64,000 nucleotides of DNA. Source: TMED88 sp964515335 (GTDB lineage: Bacteria; Myxococcota_A; UBA9160; UBA4427). Of this stretch, positions 55,653 to 64,000 are shown one piece after another. Every line of letters starts with the position of its first letter. The stretch's first letter is position 1. The position numbers were made by a program, and so were the translations under genes. Below the pieces are notes generated by a model, which saw only the letters and a list, made by a program, of their open reading frames with translations, had not been told where the DNA came from and did no database searches. The stretch is taken from assembly GCA_964515335.1 (NCBI GenBank), contig CAZETS010000014.1, positions 1 through 64,000 of the forward strand. The letters run 5' to 3'.

Positions 55653-55693
55653 CGACGTGCCCACGAGAATCGTGCTGTCTCGTGAGCACGTCG
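55653..55693 (+). terminator. long hairpin after the antiporter-EIIA gene; third copy of dispersed 13-mer
   Basis: A 15-bp stem (CGACGTGCCCACGAG with CTCGTGAGCACGTCG, one C.A mismatch) around an 11-nt loop, 28 bp after the antiporter stop. It could terminate or stabilise the mRNA, although no T tract follows. Its left arm contains GACGTGCCCACGA, the same 13-mer found at 35377 and 35561. Confidence 0.5.
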
Positions 55694-55700
55694 TGCCGCC

Positions 55701-56199
55701 CTACGGCCGTCCGATCGACCGAACGACCAGGTCGTCCCAGTACTTCGGGCCTCCCCCCCGCGACCAGACCGCGATCGTGCCCGAGGTCGGCGTGCCCGGG
55801 TGAGTGCTCGTGCAGTGGGCACTACGCCGGTGCGCGGCATGCCCTCGCATCTCGCACCCGGCACCCCCAGCACCGCGATCCGGTAGCTGCCGTACCAACT
55901 CGTCCGAATCAGGCCGATCGCGCCTTCGCCCTGAGGTATCTGGCTGTAGAGCAGCGTGCCGAGTCGATGGGCCAGCCGCGGGACCATCATACGGCCCGTC
56001 ACCTCGTAGTCGCTCCAGTCGCTCGCCGCGGCGACGTCGAGGTCGACAATATGAACCGCAGGTCGGCGGCGAGCGTCGCGCCCCGCGCGGAGGCGCTCGG
56101 CACGAAGACGATCGCCAGGAGGAGAAGACACAGCAGTCGGGCGTTCGCCGAGGCGGGCTCGCTGCCAACGAAGGTCGCGTGTGTGGTCGGGTTCGTCAC
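55701..56199 (-). pseudogene. frameshifted exported lectin/LamG-like protein gene
   Basis: Coding-like sequence needs three frames. The first (ATG 56199) has a signal peptide (RLLCLLLLAIVFVPSASA) and stops matching near ATLAADLRF. The second carries HIVDLDVAAASDWSDYEVTG and GEGAIGLIRTSWYGSYRIAV. The third ends GTIAVWSRGGGPKYWDDLVV, typical of concanavalin/LamG-like domains. At least two frameshifts separate them, so it is either decayed or a sequencing problem. It is less GC-rich than its surroundings. Confidence 0.55.
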
Positions 56200-56423
56200 A
56201 GTGACCCAACCATCGACGCGGCCTGCAAGGTGTTGCGTGCGTCAGCTCACACGCGCAACGAATCGCATACGCCCTCACCACCGACGGATCGTCGCGCGCG
56301 TACTCCTACGGAGGAGCCAGCGTGCGCCGGATCACGAAGCTCCCTCACACGAGCCCGTGTAGAAACGGCCCGCTCACGCGAGCGCGCGGCGAATGCCGGA
56401 AGCTCTCGCCATGCGAGATCCGC

Positions 56424-59400
56424 TCAGGGCTCGGCGGTAGCGGCGGGCTTCGCGTGCGAGCTGCCGAAGACGCGCGAGAACGCGCGCTTGACCCACTCGG
56501 CGGCGTCGTCGATCAACAGGTAGAAGAGCGGCACGACGAGGAGCGTGAGCAGCGTGGACGAGAACATGCCCGCCGCGGTCGCAATCGCCATCGGCGCCCG
56601 GCTCTCGGCCCCGGGCCCGAAGCCGAGCGCCGCGGGCAGCACGCCGAAGATCATCGAGATCGCGGTCATCAGCACCGGGCGCATGCGAACCGGCGCCGCC
56701 GTGCGCATCGCCTCGAGCTTGTCCATGCCGCCGGCACGCAGCTGGTTCGCGTAGTCGACGAGCAGGATCGAGTTTTTCGTCACCAGCCCGAACAGCAGGA
56801 TGATGCCGATCATGCTGAACATGTTCAGGCTCTGCCCGAATAGCAGCAGACCACCGAGCGCCCCCACCATCGACAGTGGCAGTGCGAGCATCACGGTGAA
56901 CGGATGCACGAGGCTCTCGAATTGCGCGGCGAGCACCATGTAGACGACCAGGATGCCGAGCATCATCGCGAGCCCGAACTGCTCGCCGCCCTCGGCCATC
57001 GCCTCGGCCTGGCCCACCGGCGCAAGCCGGATCTCCGGCGGCAGGATCGCGTCCGCGACCTCTTCGGCGTCCTGGATGGCCTCGCCCAGGCGCTTGCCCT
57101 GCAGGTTCGCGCTGATCTCGACGCTGCGCTGTCTGTCGGTCCGCGTGATCTCGGAGGGCGCCGCGCCGCGCTCGACACTCACCAGATTGCGCAGCGCCAC
57201 GGGCTCACCGTCGCGGTTGCGCACGTACAGGGAGCCGATCGAGGACGGATCGTCCCGGCGCTCTTCCTCGAGGCGCATCCGGATGTCGATGCGGCGCCCC
57301 TCCTCCTTGAAGACGCCGACGTCCATGCCACCCACCATCAGCTGGATCGCCTCCGCGATCGAGAGGGCGTCCACGCCCATCGCGGCCGCCTTCTCGCGAT
57401 CGGGAACGACGCGCAACTCGGGCAGCCCGAGCTTGAGGCTCTTGTCGATGTCGACGAAGCCCTCCCGCTCGGCCAGGCCGGCAACGAACTCGTCGGAGAT
57501 GCGGTCCAGCTCGGCCAGCGACACGTTGCCCCGCAGCTCTACCTGGAAGCCGCCGCCGCTGCCCATGAAGGACTCGGCGGGGTTGAAGACGCGGATGTTC
57601 CGGCCGGGCACGTCCCCGAGCGCCTCGCGGGCATCGGCGATCAGCTGCATGACGGTCCGCTCGCGGTGCTCGCGAACGCGCAGCGTGCCGAACATCATGA
57701 ACTCGTTCGACTTCGGCGGGCTGTAACCGCCGCCTGAGCCCGCGGCCGAGAACATCCCGATGGTCTCGGGCTGCTCGAGGAACCAGGACTCGTCCTGCTT
57801 CAGGTAGCCAAGCGTCGTATCCAGCGCGGTGCCCGGAAGCGCCTGACCGCGCGCGTAGAAGATGCCCTCGTCGGCGGGCGGGAAGAACTCGGTTTCGAGC
57901 TGTGAAGCGAACACGTACGCGAGCCCGAGCGAGGCCAGCGTGACGACAGCCGTCAGGGCGCGATGCTCGAACGTGGTGGCGAGCACCGCGCGATAGCCGT
58001 TCTCCATCGCCCGGAAGCCGCGCTCGAGCTTGTTGTAGATGCTGCCCGCGGCCCGCGGCGAGGCCGGCGGCACGCGGGCAGCCAGCATCGGTGTGAGCGT
58101 CAGGGCGACGAAGAGCGAGATCATCACGCTGCCCGCGACGACCAGCCCGAACTCGCCGAGGAAGCTGCCGACCAACCCTTCGACGAAAGCAACCGGCAGG
58201 AAGACCGCCGCCACCGAGACGGTGGCCGACGTCGCCGCGAAGGCGATCTCACGAGTGCCCGTCCGGGCGGCGGTGCGCGGGTCCGCGCCGTTCTCGCGGT
58301 GACGCTCGATGTTCTCGAGCACCACGATCGCGTCGTCGATCACCACGCCCACCGCCAGTGTCATGCCCAGCAGCGTCATCACGTTGAGCGTGAAGCCGAA
58401 CAGCCAGACGAGGCCGAAGGTCGCGATCAGCGAGACGGGAATCGCCAACGCGACGATCAGCGTCGGCCGCGTACGCCGGAGGAAGACGAACACCGTGAAC
58501 ACGGCGAGGAGCGCCCCGAACACCAGCGCGAACTCGCCTTCGTCGACCGCCTCGCGCACGCCCTTCGAGAAGTCGATGAAGCCGGCCGGATCCTGGATCC
58601 GGATGCTGGACGGGAGGATGGCCGCGATGTCCGGCAGGCGGGCGAACACCTCGTCGACGATGCCGACGGTGTTGCTGCCAGACTGCTTCCTGACCCCGAT
58701 CCCCACCATCGTTCGGGCGTTGTAGCGGGCGATCGTCTCGACGTCCTCGGAGCCGTCCTCCACCCGGGCCACGTCGCGCAGCCGCACCGGCGCGCCGCCC
58801 ACGTGAGCGACCACCATGCCCTCGAGGTCGGCGATGGTCTCGAACTCGGCGGCCGTCTTGACCGCCCACTCGACGCGTCCGCTCTCGACCTCGCCGGCCG
58901 GCACCTCGACGTGCTCGCGGCGAAGGGCGCCGAGCACGTCCACCGCCGACAGCTGGCGGGCCCGCAAGGCGTCCCCGTCGAGCCAGATGCGGATGTTGCG
59001 GTCGAGCTCGCCGAAGATCGCGAGCCCCGCCACACCGTCGATCGTCTCGATGCGGGGGTTGACCTGCCGCTTGAGGATCTCGGTCGCGTAGGCGGGCGAG
59101 CCCTCGACCTCGATCGGGATCCACAGCACCGGCTGGTCGTTCAAGTTGAAGTTGCCGATGACCGGCGGGTCGAGCTCGCGCGGCAGCATGCCGCGCACCT
59201 GGGAGACCTTGTCGCGAACGTCTTGCAGGACGAGATCGAGATCGGTGCCCAGCTCGAACTCGACGAGGATCTGACTCGCGCCGCGATAGCTCGTCGACGA
59301 GATCTTGCGCACACCGCCGATCGTGTTGAGGGTCTCTTCGAGGACGTCGGTGACGTCCTCCTCCATGCCCTCGGGCGCCGCACCCGGGAGCGTGGACGTC

Positions 59401-59540
59401 ACCGTGACGACCGGAAACTCCATGTTCGGGTACTGATCGACACCGAGGCGGTTGTAACCGAGCACGCCGAAGACGATCAGGCCGAGCGTCATCATCCAGG
59501 TGAGGATGGGACGCTCGACGGACAGGTCGGAGAGCGTCAC
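56424..59540 (-). CDS. RND-type efflux pump permease (AcrB/HAE1-like)
   Basis: 1038-residue inner-membrane proton-driven exporter with 12 helices in two repeats. The first TM starts PILTWMMTLGLIVFGVLGY. TM4 carries the proton-relay Asp pair (LAVGVVIDDAIVVLENIER), and the second-half helices include MLGILVVYMVLAAQFESL and IGIILLFGLVTKNSILLVDY. Two large periplasmic domains separate them. It overlaps the adaptor gene by ATGA (59537-59540), so the pair is coupled. No outer-membrane channel gene is adjacent. Confidence 0.95.
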   Translation of the reverse strand: MTLSDLSVERPILTWMMTLGLIVFGVLGYNRLGVDQYPNMEFPVVTVTSTLPGAAPEGMEEDVTDVLEETLNTIGGVRKISSTSYRGASQILVEFELGTDLDLVLQDVRDKVSQVRGMLPRELDPPVIGNFNLNDQPVLWIPIEVEGSPAYATEILKRQVNPRIETIDGVAGLAIFGELDRNIRIWLDGDALRARQLSAVDVLGALRREHVEVPAGEVESGRVEWAVKTAAEFETIADLEGMVVAHVGGAPVRLRDVARVEDGSEDVETIARYNARTMVGIGVRKQSGSNTVGIVDEVFARLPDIAAILPSSIRIQDPAGFIDFSKGVREAVDEGEFALVFGALLAVFTVFVFLRRTRPTLIVALAIPVSLIATFGLVWLFGFTLNVMTLLGMTLAVGVVIDDAIVVLENIERHRENGADPRTAARTGTREIAFAATSATVSVAAVFLPVAFVEGLVGSFLGEFGLVVAGSVMISLFVALTLTPMLAARVPPASPRAAGSIYNKLERGFRAMENGYRAVLATTFEHRALTAVVTLASLGLAYVFASQLETEFFPPADEGIFYARGQALPGTALDTTLGYLKQDESWFLEQPETIGMFSAAGSGGGYSPPKSNEFMMFGTLRVREHRERTVMQLIADAREALGDVPGRNIRVFNPAESFMGSGGGFQVELRGNVSLAELDRISDEFVAGLAEREGFVDIDKSLKLGLPELRVVPDREKAAAMGVDALSIAEAIQLMVGGMDVGVFKEEGRRIDIRMRLEEERRDDPSSIGSLYVRNRDGEPVALRNLVSVERGAAPSEITRTDRQRSVEISANLQGKRLGEAIQDAEEVADAILPPEIRLAPVGQAEAMAEGGEQFGLAMMLGILVVYMVLAAQFESLVHPFTVMLALPLSMVGALGGLLLFGQSLNMFSMIGIILLFGLVTKNSILLVDYANQLRAGGMDKLEAMRTAAPVRMRPVLMTAISMIFGVLPAALGFGPGAESRAPMAIATAAGMFSSTLLTLLVVPLFYLLIDDAAEWVKRAFSRVFGSSHAKPAATAEP

Positions 59541-60727
59541 AGACCCGCCCCCGGCGCCAGCGCGGTCGGCCCACCCGGAGCGGCGACCTGCGGCTCGTCG
59601 ATCGGGCGCCCGTCCCGGGTGCGCACCGAGACCGCGATGCCGTCGACGAGTTCGCGCTGCCCACGCACCACGACGCGGTCTCCCGGAACCAGACCGCTGC
59701 GCACCTCGACGAACTCGCCCACCTGGATGCCCGGCTCGACGAGCAGGCGCTCGACACGATCACCCTCGACCAGGCGGTAGAGGATCGACCCCGCGGCGCG
59801 CTGCAGGATCGCCGATTCGCTCACCATCACCACGTTCGAGCGGCGGGCCACGCCGACGTCGACGTGGGCGAAGAGCCCGGGGCGCAGGCGCAGGCCGGGG
59901 TTCAGCAGCTCGGCGGTCACCCGGAGCGTCCGGGTCGACGGGTCGATGGTGGGGGAGACCACGGTGACCCGGGCGGTGAAGCGCTCGCTCGGATACGGGG
60001 CCACCTGAAGCTCGACATCGTTACCGACGGCCACGCGCGCCGAGTCGACCTCCGCCAGCGCGAACTCGACCTCGATCGGATCGAGCGCGACCAGCTCGAA
60101 GAGCGGCACGGCGATGCCGAGGTACTCGCCGACGTTGGCGTGACGGCGTGCGACCCGGCCCGAGAACGGCGCACGAATCGTCGCGTCGTGCAGCGCGCGA
60201 CGCGCCAGGCCGAGGCGCGCCTCGGCGCCCCGTTGTCGCGACCGCGCGAGGGCGAACCGGGTCTGGGCGTCGTCGAGCCTCGCCTCGGACACCGCGGCGC
60301 GCTCGCGGAGGCCGCTGATGCGGGCCACCTCGCGCTTCGCCTCGGCGACGTTGGCGCGGGCCTCGGCGTAGCGGGCCTCGGCGTCCGCCAGCTCGAGCTC
60401 GCGGCGCTCGGGGTCGATCTCGAGCAGCACCTGCCCGGCCTCCACCGCATCGCCCTCCTCGACGGCGATCGAAGTGACCTCGCCCGCGACCTGCGAGGCG
60501 ATGGTCGCCTCGGCCTTCGCGACCAGCTGCCCGGTCGCCTCGATGCGGTCGACCACGTCGCTCACGCGAACCGGCTCGACCATCACGCGCGGCGCCACGT
60601 CGGCGGCCGGCGCGGCCACCTCGTCGCCGCCGCACGCAGTGAGCGCGGCGCCCAGGCAGAGCGCCATCGAGGCGGAGCGCGCGGCGGAGAGAAGCGATGC
60701 CTTCGTGTATCGCTCGGTGGAATTCAT
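59537..60727 (-). CDS. RND efflux periplasmic adaptor lipoprotein (MFP)
   Basis: 396 residues from ATG 60727 (AAGGAAG upstream). Lipobox ALCLGAALTAC. Structure: lipoyl-like halves (GEVTSIAVEEGDAVEAGQVL and DATIRAPFSGRVARRHANVG), a helical hairpin of about 100 residues (EARYAEARANVAEAKREVA), a beta-barrel, and a membrane-proximal end (LVEGDRVERLLVEPG). It links the permease to an outer-membrane channel. It overlaps tetR by ATGA (60724-60727) and the permease by ATGA: a tightly coupled three-gene operon. Confidence 0.95.
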   Translation of the reverse strand: MNSTERYTKASLLSAARSASMALCLGAALTACGGDEVAAPAADVAPRVMVEPVRVSDVVDRIEATGQLVAKAEATIASQVAGEVTSIAVEEGDAVEAGQVLLEIDPERRELELADAEARYAEARANVAEAKREVARISGLRERAAVSEARLDDAQTRFALARSRQRGAEARLGLARRALHDATIRAPFSGRVARRHANVGEYLGIAVPLFELVALDPIEVEFALAEVDSARVAVGNDVELQVAPYPSERFTARVTVVSPTIDPSTRTLRVTAELLNPGLRLRPGLFAHVDVGVARRSNVVMVSESAILQRAAGSILYRLVEGDRVERLLVEPGIQVGEFVEVRSGLVPGDRVVVRGQRELVDGIAVSVRTRDGRPIDEPQVAAPGGPTALAPGAGL

Positions 60728-61428
60728 GACGCTTCCTTTGCATCGCGGCGTGGAATGTCTCGGGATGGGCGCGGGGTCGACGAAGCGGCCGGACGCGAGT
60801 CGCCGGTGGCTGCGCGCGGCGAGGCGTCGGTGTCGTCCAGCCAGCCGCGGAAGACCGCAGCGATGCTGCGCTCGATGATGTCCGGCGCCCACTCGACGTC
60901 GGGCCGGAGTGCCTGCAGCGAGATCAGCCCGTGCATGCAGGCCCAGACGGCCTGGCCGAGCGCCTCGACGTCCTCGGCCGCCAGCCGGCCCGCCTCCACC
61001 AGCCGCTCGTGGGGCGACTGCATGAGGGCCATCGCCTCTTCGCCCGACGGCAGGGGGTTGGCGTTCTCGCCACGCGGCAGCATCAGCAGGCGATACTGGG
61101 TGGGCCGCTCGATTCCCCAGCAAGCGAACGCCTCGGTGCGAGCGTGCGCCTCTTCGAGAGGATCCTCGAAGAAGGGCACCGCCCGCAGCCGCTCGAGCAG
61201 CTCGGCGAGCAGGCGCTCTTCGAGGAGCGCCTCGACCAGCCCCGTCTTGCCACCGAAATAGTGGTAGAGGGTCGGCGCCGAGTAGCCGCAACGCTGGACG
61301 AGCCGGCGGATCGAGAATCCGTCGTGGCCGACCTCGAGCAACAGCGACTCGGCCGCGTCGAGGATCGTGCGCCGCGCGTCGGCGCGGTTCTGCTCTCGCC
61401 GCCTCTCGGCGGCACGAATCGGGGGCAT
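60724..61428 (-). CDS. TetR-family transcriptional regulator
   Basis: 234 residues from ATG 61428 (a longer frame to 61485 is less likely). The N-terminal TetR helix-turn-helix has ADARRTILDAAESLLLEVG, FSIRRLVQRCGYSAPTLYHY and FGGKTGLVEAL. A ligand-binding alpha domain follows, and the C terminus is Arg/Ser-rich and disordered. It is first in the operon with the efflux adaptor and permease, so it probably represses its own pump. A palindromic operator candidate lies about 100 bp upstream. Confidence 0.92.
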   Translation of the reverse strand: MPPIRAAERRREQNRADARRTILDAAESLLLEVGHDGFSIRRLVQRCGYSAPTLYHYFGGKTGLVEALLEERLLAELLERLRAVPFFEDPLEEAHARTEAFACWGIERPTQYRLLMLPRGENANPLPSGEEAMALMQSPHERLVEAGRLAAEDVEALGQAVWACMHGLISLQALRPDVEWAPDIIERSIAAVFRGWLDDTDASPRAATGDSRPAASSTPRPSRDIPRRDAKEAS

Positions 61429-61525
61429 CGGGTGCTGGTTCCGCGGGCGCGTTGCGGTTGACCGGACGTAGCCTGCCCCCCGCACTGAGCGGCCCGCCGG
61501 GCGGGCCTCGCGGTGGAGCGGCGGC

Positions 61526-61555
61526 TAACGGCGTGTTAGCTGTGTAACACCGTTA
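61526..61555. promoter_or_regulatory. candidate TetR operator, inverted repeat
   Basis: TAACGGCGTGTTA and TAACACCGTTA form an imperfect inverted repeat (arms TAACGG.TGTTA) centred near 61540. It lies in the intergenic space between tetR and the acyl-CoA synthetase gene and is AT-richer than its surroundings. Position and symmetry fit TetR dimer binding; it could control both directions. Confidence 0.5.
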
Positions 61556-61609
61556 ACCCTTTGGATAGCACAGCTCAGCGCCACCGCAAGAATCGGGCTG
61601 GGTATGCTT

Positions 61610-61676
61610 CCGTCCCCGTCCCCGCCCCCGCCCCCGTCCCCGACCCCGTTCCCCGCCCTCGCCCCGCCCCCGCCCC
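61610..61676. repeat. C-rich low-complexity tract (GTCCCC/GCCCCC units)
   Basis: Some 65 bp of near-pure CCCCG-type repeats immediately upstream of the ligase start. The opposite strand is G-rich with many GGGG runs, so a G-quadruplex is possible. It is slippage-prone and may differ between strains or be misassembled. Confidence 0.6.
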
Positions 61677-61685
61677 GGAGCCCAG

Positions 61686-63221
61686 TTGTCCAAGCCCACC
61701 CCCGTGCCTGGCGCCGACCTCCACCTTCACCTTGCCGACGGCGCCCACTACGAGCCGACCGCCGGCGGGCGGGGCACGCCGGCCCGCGTCTGGCGTGACC
61801 ACTTCGAGAGCCGGCCCGAGCGACCCTGCCTGATCGACACCGCCGGCGCGGCGCTGAGCTGGGCCGACCTCGACCGGCGCTCGAGGGCGGTCGCCGGCCG
61901 GCTCTCGGCTTCGGGCCTCGAGCCGGGCGACCGGGTGCTGTTCTCGGCGGCGGCGAGCCTCGACCTGGTCGTCGCCCACGTCGCGTGCCTGCGGCTCGGG
62001 CTCGTCGTCGTACCCGCCAACGTCGCCTACCGGGCCGGCGAGATCGCGCACGTGGTCGGCGACGCCCGGCCGCGCGCCGCAGTGCTCGACGATCCCGAGC
62101 GCGCCGGTCTGGTGGAGAGAGCCGACCACTCGGTGGCCCTGCTGACGCCGGCCGTCGCCCTGCCCGACGCCGCCCCGCCGCCGCTCGACGCCGTCGCGCC
62201 CGAGGCGCCGGCTCTCGTCGGCTACACGTCCGGCACCACGGGCCGGCCGAAGGGCGCCGTGCTCTCCCATGCGAACCTGCTGGCGAGCGTCGAGGCGCTG
62301 CGGCTCGCCTGGCGCTGGAGCGCCGACGACCGCCTGGTGCTCGCGCTGCCCCTCTTCCACATGCACGGGCTCGGCGTCGGGCTGCACGGCACGCTGCACG
62401 TCGGCGGCTCGGCGGTGCTGCTGCCGCGCTTCGGGCCCGACGCCGTCTTCGACGCGATCGGCAGGCACGACGCGACACTCTTCTTCGGCGTGCCGACCAT
62501 GTACCACCGCCTCGTCGACGCGCCGCGCGTCGGCGAGCTCGCCTCGCTGCGCCTCTGCGTGTCGGGCTCGGCGCCGCTGCCGGCCGAGCTGCACGCGCGC
62601 TTCGAGGCGCTGACCGGGCAGCGCATCCTCGAGCGCTACGGCATGACCGAGACCGCGATGCTCGTCTCGAATCCATTCGAGGCCGAGCGCCGGCCGGGCA
62701 GCGTGGGGCTTCCCCTTCCGGGGGTCGAGGTGCGGCTGCGCGGCGATCCCCCGGAGATCCAGGTACGCGGGCCGAACGTCTTCGCGGGCTACTGGGAGCG
62801 CCCGGACGCAAACGCCGAAGCCTTCGCCGAGGACGGCTGGTTCCGGACCGGCGACCTCGGCCACCTCGACGAGGCCGGCTACCTCTGCATCGCCGGCCGC
62901 GCCAAGGAGCTGGTCATCAGCGGCGGCTACAACGTCCATCCGCGTGAAGTGGAGGATGCGCTGTGCCGTCACCCTGCCATCGAGGAGGCCGCGGTGGTGG
63001 GCACGCCTTCGGACGAGTGGGGCGAGATCGTCACCGCGTACCTGCGGGCCAGCGAGGAGATCGGCCTCGACGCGCTGCGCGACTTCCTGGCCGAGCACAT
63101 CGCCCCCTACAAGCACCCACGGCGCGTGCACCGCATCGAGGCGCTGCCGCGCAACGCGCTCGGAAAGGTGCAGAAGCACCGCCTCGCCGACGGCGCCGTC
63201 CTCGCCGAGGACGGCGACTGA
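61686..63221 (+). CDS. acyl-CoA synthetase, malonyl-CoA synthase-like (MatB-type)
   Basis: 511 residues from TTG 61686 (GGAG 5 nt upstream). An AMP-forming adenylation enzyme: A3 YTSGTTGRPKGAVLSH, A5 ERYGMTETAML, A7/A8 GWFRTGDLGHLDEAGYLCI with GYNVHPREVEDAL, and the A10 catalytic Lys in RNALGKVQKHRL. The stretch GMTETAMLVSNPFEAERRPG is close to MatB malonyl-CoA ligases, which favour dicarboxylic acids. It would make malonyl- or methylmalonyl-CoA for fatty-acid or polyketide synthesis. The exact substrate is inference. Confidence 0.82.
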   Translation: MSKPTPVPGADLHLHLADGAHYEPTAGGRGTPARVWRDHFESRPERPCLIDTAGAALSWADLDRRSRAVAGRLSASGLEPGDRVLFSAAASLDLVVAHVACLRLGLVVVPANVAYRAGEIAHVVGDARPRAAVLDDPERAGLVERADHSVALLTPAVALPDAAPPPLDAVAPEAPALVGYTSGTTGRPKGAVLSHANLLASVEALRLAWRWSADDRLVLALPLFHMHGLGVGLHGTLHVGGSAVLLPRFGPDAVFDAIGRHDATLFFGVPTMYHRLVDAPRVGELASLRLCVSGSAPLPAELHARFEALTGQRILERYGMTETAMLVSNPFEAERRPGSVGLPLPGVEVRLRGDPPEIQVRGPNVFAGYWERPDANAEAFAEDGWFRTGDLGHLDEAGYLCIAGRAKELVISGGYNVHPREVEDALCRHPAIEEAAVVGTPSDEWGEIVTAYLRASEEIGLDALRDFLAEHIAPYKHPRRVHRIEALPRNALGKVQKHRLADGAVLAEDGD

Positions 63222-63248
63222 GCGAGCCGTCGGCGCCGCCGCTCCCGC

Positions 63249-64000
63249 CTACTCGAAGTCCGGCGACGAGCGCGCGCGGCCACCCGGCCCGCTGTACGAC
63301 AGCGTGTAGCCGGGCTCCTCGGCGAACGCGATCTCCGGCATGCGCGCCAGCGCCTCGCGCCAGGCGGCGATCAAGCGGTCCTCGGCCGCATAGTCGAACG
63401 GGTCCTGCAGGACCTTCTCCTCGGTGCCGCCCGGCGGCGGCGGATGCTCGGCGAGCCAACGCGCCGTCCGCGACAACGCCTCCTCGGCGGGCACGACGTC
63501 GCGATAGCCGAGGTCGGCCCGCAGGCGGGTCAGGTCGAAGACGCGGTGGGTCGGCAGCGGCTGCATGACGAGCGGCCGGGCCGGCGTCGCCAGCGCGTAG
63601 GGCAGCGAGACGAGCTCGATCTCGTGCCCGAGCGCTGCGGCGATCACCCGCACGCGCTGCGCGATCGAAAGCACCTGCTCGTCGCCGCAGTTGTAGAGGC
63701 GCCCGGCGCTGGCCTCGGGGTGATCGACCGCGAGCAGCACCGCGTGGGCACAGTTCTCCACGTAGCCGGCCTGGCAGAGGGTGAGCCCGCCGTCGGGCAC
63801 GACGATGTGCGGGCGGCGATCGAGCACGCGCTTGACGATGCACCACTCGGTCGGCATCAGCTGCCGCGGTCCGTAGACGATCGGGTAGCGGAAGTGGGTG
63901 GCCGTGGGATGGTGGTGCAGCACCGTGTCCTCGGTGCGCGCAATGCGGTAGCCCTTCTCGTCCTGGGCCGGCTCGGTGACGCGCGGCGCGTCCTCCCGAA
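63249..64000 (-). CDS. NAD-dependent epimerase/dehydratase-like protein, 5' end beyond window
   Basis: Partial: the frame is open to base 64000. Extended SDR: YRIARTEDTVL aligns with the YxxxK helix (Lys replaced by Arg here), followed by ATHFRYPIVYGPRQL, VENCAHAVLLAVDHPEASAG and YNCGDEQVLSI. The C terminus adds about 90 residues including RTARWLAEHPPPPGG. It is likely a sugar-nucleotide or steroid/isoprenoid-like epimerase/dehydrogenase. Its tail meets the ligase gene convergently. Confidence 0.85.
   Translation of the reverse strand, partial: REDAPRVTEPAQDEKGYRIARTEDTVLHHHPTATHFRYPIVYGPRQLMPTEWCIVKRVLDRRPHIVVPDGGLTLCQAGYVENCAHAVLLAVDHPEASAGRLYNCGDEQVLSIAQRVRVIAAALGHEIELVSLPYALATPARPLVMQPLPTHRVFDLTRLRADLGYRDVVPAEEALSRTARWLAEHPPPPGGTEEKVLQDPFDYAAEDRLIAAWREALARMPEIAFAEEPGYTLSYSGPGGRARSSPDFE

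Overview
The window is GC-rich, gene-dense bacterial DNA. It looks like a draft or metagenome-assembled scaffold, because a run of exactly 100 N at 13253-13352 interrupts it. The host is Gram-negative and aerobic. The evidence is haem A biosynthesis (ctaA/ctaB), an RND efflux pump with its lipoprotein adaptor, MsrPQ, an LPP20-type lipoprotein, OmpA/MotB-like and MscS channels, and C-terminal surface-sorting tails. The gene mix fits a free-living deltaproteobacterial (Myxococcota-like) or Binatota-like lineage; this is inference, as no rRNA or marker phylogeny is available here. I saw no tRNA, rRNA, CRISPR array, complete insertion sequence or prophage.

Layout. 1-9 kb: haem A genes, a GST, a large beta-propeller/dihaem cytochrome surface protein, and metX. 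9-16 kb: an MscS channel, a glutamate decarboxylase, the assembly gap, a glycosidase cut by the gap, and SDR genes. 16-23 kb: an esterase, an alpha-L-rhamnosidase-like enzyme, an SDR and a Tat-exported Fe-S aldo/keto reductase, which together suggest a carbohydrate/secondary-substrate catabolic neighbourhood. 22.1-23.4 kb (minus strand): a probable selenoprotein. 23-30 kb: a UvrD-like helicase, a GT-C membrane protein, creatininase, ThuA and DUF3014 genes. 30-35 kb: a methyltransferase remnant, a VWA/MoxR pair, a cold-shock protein and a PhyH oxygenase. 36-46 kb: a CPA2 antiporter, gcvP, a MotA/ZorA-like and MotB/ZorB-like pair, and a double-FHA cyclase-like protein. 46-56 kb: a repeat-tailed RHH protein, arfB, an LPP20 lipoprotein, a trypsin-like protease, an alcohol dehydrogenase, msrPQ, a TraB protein, an antiporter-EIIA fusion and a pseudogene. 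56-64 kb: a tetR-adaptor-RND operon with a palindromic operator candidate, a malonyl-CoA-synthase-like ligase, and a truncated epimerase.

The most notable observation is at 22120-23355. Two abutting same-frame coding segments are separated only by a UGA. The UGA falls exactly at the second cysteine of an AhpD-type CxxCxxxH motif (CFY-UGA-TTSH). A strong stem-loop follows, with its apical loop 24 nt after the UGA and G as the second loop base. This matches the published bacterial SECIS rule, so the two segments are best read as one 411-residue AhpD-related selenoprotein that standard gene callers would split in two. Second in interest is the ZorA/ZorB-like membrane pair, which has no recognisable Zorya effector gene and lacks the proton-binding Asp in its MotB-like transmembrane helix. 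A convergent FHA-cyclase gene lies next to it, and its cyclase domain has lost several catalytic residues.
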